Assembly (NCBI GenBank): GCA_031291075.1
Contig: JARLJS010000088.1
Span: 29,117 to 93,116, forward strand
Source: Nevskia sp.
GTDB taxonomy: Bacteria > Pseudomonadota > Gammaproteobacteria > Nevskiales > Nevskiaceae
DNA length: 64,000 nt
Direction: 5' to 3'
Both the position numbers and the translations under genes were made by a program. Positions 60,317-64,000 of this stretch are shown here, one piece after another (position 1 is the stretch's first letter; each line of letters starts with the position of its first letter). The notes beneath the pieces are model-generated. The model searched no databases and had not been told where the DNA came from. It saw nothing but the letters and a program-made list of their open reading frames with translations.

Positions 60317-61963
60317 TTACCGGCCGAGCAGATCGCCCGGCAGCGCCGGTGTGTACTTCGGCAGGCGCAGGGCGTGGGTGGCCTGCTCGAAGTCGTAGCC
60401 GTAGCCGAGCAGCTTGCCGTCGCTGAAGGCCGGGCCGAGGATCGAGATGCTGACGGGCAGGCCGGCCGTGGTCATGCCGGCCGGCACGATCAGCTCGGGA
60501 TAGCCGGCCATGTTGGCGATATTGAAGCCGGTGCCGGTGGCGCTGGCGGGGCGTGGGTTGGCCGAGGGCTGGATCAGCGCCGCCGCCCGCGGGCTGCTCA
60601 AGTAGACGATGGCATCGAGCTGGTACTTCCTGATATCCGCGTCCACCGCGGCCTTGACCATGGCGAAGCCCTCGTTCTTCGCCGCGAGGTAGACCGGGTC
60701 GTCCAGAGCCAGCGCCACGGTGTCGCTGTAGCGCAGGGCGTAGGCCTTCTGCGGGCTGGGGTAGCCGGTCTTGGGGTCGTTGGCGAGGCGCACCAGGTCG
60801 TCGAGGGTCTTGGGATAGGCGGGGCCGGTGTTCTTCTTCAGGTAGTCGGCGATCTGCGCCTTGAACTCGGACTGCACCACCGTGCGGAACGCGTCGGAGC
60901 GCCCCTCGATCATGAATTCCGGGTACTGGAAGTCGATGATGGTCGCACCGAGCTTGCGCAGGCTGTCCAGCGCTTCCTTGAACACCGCATCCACCTGCTC
61001 GTCCTGACCGTCGAAATTGCGGGCGATGCCGATGCGGGCGCCGGTCAGCGCGCCTTTCCTGAGGAAGGCGGTGTAGTCCTTCTCGACGCGGCCCTCGCTC
61101 TTGGCGGTCATCGGGTCCGCCGGATCGGGGCCGGCCATCACGTTCAGCGCCACCGCGATGTCGTAGACGCTGCGCGCCATCGGGCCGCCGGTGTCCAGCG
61201 TCAGCGACAGCGGCACGATGCCGTCGCGCGACATCAGGCCGGTGGTGGGCTTGAGGCCGACGATGCCGTTCACCGAGGAGGGGCCGCGCACCGAGCTGGC
61301 GGTGTCGGTGCCCAGGCCGAACTGCGCGAACACCGCGGCGATGGAGGCACCGGTGCCGCCGCTGGAGCCTGAAGGGCCGTGGTCCAGCGCATGCGGATTG
61401 TGCGTCTGCCCACCCATCGAGCTGTAGCCGTCGGGCACCGCGCCGGCCTTGAGCACCGCCGGGTCCTTGGCGCCGCCCACGCTGCCGCCGCCGGAGGCGA
61501 ACTCGCTCATGTTGACCTTGGCCAGGATGATGGCGCCGGCGTCGCGCAGCCGCTTGACCACGAAGGCGTCGCTGGGCGGCACGCTGCCCTTGAGCAGCCA
61601 GGAGCCGGCGGTGGTGGGCATGTCGAAGGTGTCGTAGTTGTCCTTCAGCACGATCGGGACGCCGTGCAGCGGGCCGCGAATCTTGCCGGCCTTGCGCTCG
61701 GCGTCGCGCTGCCGCGCCAGGTCCAGGGCCTTGGGGTTGAGGGTGATCACGGTGTTGATCGCCGGGCCTTTTTTGTCGTAGGCATCGATGCGGGCGAGAT
61801 AGGCGCGCACCAGCTGCTGCGAGGTCAGCGAGCCGTCGGCAAACGCCGCCTGCACGTCGGCGATGGTGGCGGTTTCGATGTTGAGTGGCGCCGCGCGGGC
61901 GGTCGAGAAGGCGAGCAGGCCGGCGAGGACCAGTGCGAGCTGTGGGAAGGGGCGCAGTTTCAT
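60317..61963 (-). CDS. Amidase-signature family enzyme, exported
   Basis: A 548-residue amidase. A signal peptide is present (MKLRPFPQLALVLAGLLAFS, cleavage near ARA-AP, residue 25). The Ser-cisSer-Lys triad is visible: lysine in GVPIVLKDNYDT (near 108) and serines in GPSGSSGGTGAS and FGLGTDTASSVRGPSSVNGI. It hydrolyses C-N amide bonds; the substrate is unknown. The ATG at 61963 starts the signal peptide; the frame is open to 62263 without a plausible N-terminus. No operon partner. Confidence 0.9.
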   Translation of the reverse strand: MKLRPFPQLALVLAGLLAFSTARAAPLNIETATIADVQAAFADGSLTSQQLVRAYLARIDAYDKKGPAINTVITLNPKALDLARQRDAERKAGKIRGPLHGVPIVLKDNYDTFDMPTTAGSWLLKGSVPPSDAFVVKRLRDAGAIILAKVNMSEFASGGGSVGGAKDPAVLKAGAVPDGYSSMGGQTHNPHALDHGPSGSSGGTGASIAAVFAQFGLGTDTASSVRGPSSVNGIVGLKPTTGLMSRDGIVPLSLTLDTGGPMARSVYDIAVALNVMAGPDPADPMTAKSEGRVEKDYTAFLRKGALTGARIGIARNFDGQDEQVDAVFKEALDSLRKLGATIIDFQYPEFMIEGRSDAFRTVVQSEFKAQIADYLKKNTGPAYPKTLDDLVRLANDPKTGYPSPQKAYALRYSDTVALALDDPVYLAAKNEGFAMVKAAVDADIRKYQLDAIVYLSSPRAAALIQPSANPRPASATGTGFNIANMAGYPELIVPAGMTTAGLPVSISILGPAFSDGKLLGYGYDFEQATHALRLPKYTPALPGDLLGR

Positions 61964-62353
61964 GGACGCTGTGGGGTAGCGGGTCGCAATGCGGGAACGA
62001 ATGAACGGATGCCGGAGTCCTCGCGCACAGGCGCGGCCGGCTGGAACTTTGTCGTTATCTAGACGCCGGGAGTACGGCATGACCCTACCCCTTGCTGCGC
62101 GCGTGCGGTTCAAGGGCGAAAAGAGGAGATCCACTGCGGCTGGCTGTTTGGACAGGGTCGGCCTGATCGGCTTCTTCCTGTTCGCCAGGCGTCTGCCCGT
62201 GCGATGAACGGCTGGTGAATCCGCCGGCGGCGTAGCTGTCTCAGTCCAGCCCTGTCCAGCCACTGGCGATTGGCCGCTTCCGGGAAGGCCAGTGAGATGG
62301 ATGGCGGCTTACAATGTAGTAATCATTTCGGTGCAAGTTGCCAGGAGCCGACC
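61964..62353. other. 390-bp intergenic region
   Basis: Between the amidase (minus) and a barstar gene (plus). A 72-codon ORF at 61989-62207 has no protein-like character. No repeat, RNA or clear promoter was recognised. Confidence 0.4.
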
Positions 62354-62638
62354 ATGCACAGCATCCGCATCGATTGGGCACAAATCTCGTCGGAAGATGG
62401 AATGTGGGACGCTCTTTGCCGGGAAAGCAAGGAGCCTATGTGGCATGGGCGCAACCTGGATGCGCTGAACGACTCGTGGGTTGCCGGGGGAATAAACGAG
62501 ATGGGCCCGCCATACCAGTTTCACTTTTTGAATTGCAGCAAGGTCGCAGAACGATTGGCTCGGACAGCTAGTGCGGTCATGGACATTGCTCGCACTTCAG
62601 TCGCGGAGAACGGCGGTGCGTATGACGCGAAGCCATAG
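62354..62638 (+). CDS. Barstar-family (barnase inhibitor-like) protein
   Basis: A 94-residue acidic protein. M-W-D-A-L, then HGRNLDALNDSWVAGGINEM (about 36-55) with its D-A-L-N-D-S-W core, and YQFHFLNCSK match the barstar family, including the segment that plugs the active site of RNases. No barnase-like RNase is encoded nearby, so it is an orphan immunity gene. The ATG at 62354 matches the family start. Confidence 0.85.
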   Translation: MHSIRIDWAQISSEDGMWDALCRESKEPMWHGRNLDALNDSWVAGGINEMGPPYQFHFLNCSKVAERLARTASAVMDIARTSVAENGGAYDAKP

Positions 62639-62684
62639 ACGTCGCAGTTCGGCTCGGAGCTGTCCTTGGCGACCGGCCAGCAAC

Positions 62685-62716
62685 CGTAGGTTGGGGTGAG
62701 CTGCGAACCCCAACAT
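62685..62716. repeat. Left REP palindrome of the RAYT unit
   Basis: CGTAGGTTGGGGTGAGCTGC through AACCCCAACAT, a hairpin with arms TTGGGGT and ACCCCAA. It is mirrored at 63267-63299 on the other side of the transposase gene, in opposite orientation. Confidence 0.85.
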
Positions 62717-62736
62717 GCACCGTCAATCATTGCCCA

Positions 62737-63267
62737 ATGCGCTACCGAAGAGCCACTGCCCCCGGAGGCACTTACTTCTTCACCGTCAATCTGGTCGATC
62801 GCTCCAGCCGCCTGCTCCTGGATCGGGTCGATGACCTGCGGGAGAGCGTGCGCGTGGTCAAACAGCGTCATCCTTTTGAAATCGTCGCCTGGGCGGTTTT
62901 GCCCGATCATTTGCACGCGGTATGGACCTTGCCTGCGTCCGATGCGGACTTCTCAAGCCGCTGGATGTTGATAAAGGCCGCATTCTCCCGACGCATCGGC
63001 AAGGGCGAATTCGTAAGGCCAAGCCGGATCGCCAAGGGCGAACGCGGGCTATGGCAAAGGAGATTCTGGGAGCATCAAATCCGCGACGACAATGACCTGG
63101 TACGTCACGTCGACTATATTCACTTCAATCCGGTGAAGCATGGGTATGTAAACCGCGCTTCCGACTGGCGACACTCGTCGATTCACCGCTATATCAACGC
63201 GGGCGAAATGCCGCGGGATTGGGCGGCGGCGCCTGATTCAGACCTTCTGAGCGGGGAAAGGGCGTAA
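62737..63267 (+). CDS. REP-associated tyrosine transposase (RAYT, Y1_Tnp)
   Basis: A 176-residue HUH transposase: GGTYFFTVNLVDR (about 10-22), the metal-binding V-L-P-D-H-L-H-A-V-W (about 54-63), then FWEHQIRDDNDLVRHVDYIH with the catalytic tyrosine in H-V-D-Y-I-H-F-N-P-V-K-H-G-Y. RAYTs process single-stranded REP hairpins. It sits between two oppositely oriented REP palindromes (62685-62716 and 63267-63299), the standard REPtron layout. It looks intact. Confidence 0.92.
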   Translation: MRYRRATAPGGTYFFTVNLVDRSSRLLLDRVDDLRESVRVVKQRHPFEIVAWAVLPDHLHAVWTLPASDADFSSRWMLIKAAFSRRIGKGEFVRPSRIAKGERGLWQRRFWEHQIRDDNDLVRHVDYIHFNPVKHGYVNRASDWRHSSIHRYINAGEMPRDWAAAPDSDLLSGERA

Positions 63268-63299
63268 TGTTGGGGTTCGCAAGCTCACCCCAACCTACG
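63267..63299. repeat. Right REP palindrome of the RAYT unit
   Basis: ATGTTGGGGTTCGCAAGCTC through CAACCTACG, the inverse of the left REP with one extra loop base. It overlaps the last base of the transposase gene's stop codon and, on the other strand, supplies the TAG stop (63295-63297) of the neighbouring ORF. Confidence 0.85.
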
Positions 63300-63591
63300 C
63301 GAGCTGCTTAATTACAAGATTCAACGAGTGTTCCACCCACGTCGCATAGAGCACCAATGACAACTCAGCTTGGCCCTCCGATCGAGCTCTCCTGGCTGCC
63401 GCCAGAAGCTTCGGTGTGTGGTCAATGACGACATCAAAGTCATCTGGGAGAGAAGCCGTAACTGACCGAAGTTGCTTCCAGATGTCTTCTTTTGGCTTTG
63501 TTAAATCAATGTGGCCTGCATTTGCAAATTCCGCGAGCAGGCTTCTGGCAACCGCCACCACTACGGAGTCAATGCGCTTCGGCTTCTTCAT
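63295..63591 (-). CDS. Hypothetical protein ending within the REP
   Basis: A 98-residue helical protein: MKKPKRIDSVVVAVARSLLA, then KLLAAARRARSEGQAELSLV, LYATWVEHSLNLVIKQLA. No family recognised. The A-E-L-S-L-V-L-Y-A-T-W-V-E-H-S-L-N-L pattern looks like the start of a helical domain that would normally continue, and its stop codon lies inside the right REP palindrome, so it may be truncated by REP/RAYT insertion. Confidence 0.5.
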   Translation of the reverse strand: MKKPKRIDSVVVAVARSLLAEFANAGHIDLTKPKEDIWKQLRSVTASLPDDFDVVIDHTPKLLAAARRARSEGQAELSLVLYATWVEHSLNLVIKQLA

Positions 63592-63608
63592 GATGCCCAA
63601 CGCTGCGC

Positions 63609-63905
63609 TCAGCGGCCGCCCTGAGCCGAAGGCGAAGGGCTGTCCGATGCAGCGCTGGGTTGGCCGAATGGACCCACGCCAAGTGGCTTGAGCAGGCCGA
63701 TCTGATAGTAGTTCCAAAGATTGTCCTCGTACCCGTTCACGATTCGCCCCTGCGCTTTGCCCCACGGCCAGAACAACCCCACAGACTGTCGATGCATTCC
63801 CGGATATTTGTTTCCCTGAAGCGTCACCCAGCCCCACTCGGCTTGATGATTCTTGCGGAACACCTCTCCTATGTAGCTACCCATCATTTTGTAGAAGCTC
63901 GCGTA
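63609..63905 (-). CDS. C-terminal part of a hypothetical protein, cut by the poly-G/C end
   Basis: The frame reads back to the homopolymer tract: Y-A-S-F-Y-K-M-M-G-S-Y-I-G-E-V-F-R-K-N-H, then AEWGWVTLQGNKYPGMHRQS, VGLFWPWGKAQGRIVNGYED and N-L-W-N-Y-Y. The motif S-Y-I-G-E-V-F-R-K-N with W-G-W-V is typical of small uncharacterised families, but the N-terminus is missing. The last ~25 residues (PSAASDSPSPSAQGGR) are low-complexity. Confidence 0.45.
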   Translation of the reverse strand, partial: YASFYKMMGSYIGEVFRKNHQAEWGWVTLQGNKYPGMHRQSVGLFWPWGKAQGRIVNGYEDNLWNYYQIGLLKPLGVGPFGQPSAASDSPSPSAQGGR

Positions 63906-63906
63906 G

Positions 63907-64000
<94 letters not shown>

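Noticed and set aside
61989..62207. A 72-codon plus-strand ORF upstream of the barstar gene
   Set aside because: Arginine-rich, no ribosome site or family likeness; probably non-coding.

Overview
The window is 64 kb of GC-rich chromosome with dense, bacterial-style gene packing. The gene content points to a gammaproteobacterium, possibly Nevskiales/Solimonadaceae or Xanthomonadales-like; the lineage is an inference. Supporting signs are the ygfB-pepP-ubiI-type order, an ArgA-type N-acetylglutamate synthase with a fused kinase-like domain, BioA, a 7Fe ferredoxin FdxA, an AddAB-like pair, a tandem glycine riboswitch on gcvT and several families of palindromic extragenic repeats. No rRNA, tRNA or CRISPR array was recognised. 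The last ~95 bases are homopolymer G then C, almost certainly a sequence or assembly artefact.

Layout. 1-2340 (minus): glycine cleavage operon gcvT-gcvH-gcvPA behind a tandem glycine riboswitch; about 239 bp holding most of the first aptamer and its upstream flank is duplicated in tandem. 2580-21650 (plus): a two-partner secretion locus with an FhaC-type transporter, a giant 4,484-residue repetitive secreted protein, a FecR-domain protein overlapping it by 4 bp, then a SapC-family protein, a sulfotransferase-like protein and a GT-B-like glycosyltransferase. This is the most distinctive region, and I propose it is a secretion, anchoring and surface-modification system. 21687-23530: TetR regulator and acyl-CoA dehydrogenase sharing a palindromic operator. 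23700-28461: ubiI-type hydroxylase, pepP and ygfB, divergent from argA. 28484-29013: a toxin-antitoxin pair. 29094-33574: a non-homologous end-joining operon (ligD-ku-MerR/TPR protein), divergent from a hydrolase and a DUF72 gene. 34998-39671: VapB remnant, bioA, repeats, a second sulfotransferase, a predicted outer-membrane protein, a long inverted-repeat element and fdxA. 39733-45886: AddB-like and AddA-like recombination enzymes. 46054-50319: secreted proteins, a lipoprotein and YdcH. 50367-53938: CheY-like receiver, acyl-CoA synthetase, small envelope proteins. 54257-57084: tetraheme NapC/NirT cytochrome, acyl-CoA dehydrogenase and acetoacetate-decarboxylase-like protein, preceded by FNR/Anr-like boxes. 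57187-63905: accessory region with a primase-helicase under a LexA-like box, an eroded FitA/PIN locus, MtfA, an amidase, an orphan barstar, a RAYT transposase inside its own REP pair, and truncated genes.

The metabolic genes are ordinary chromosomal genes. The two-partner locus and the right-hand 7 kb look accessory. Product names come from reading protein sequence and motifs directly; no database search was run.
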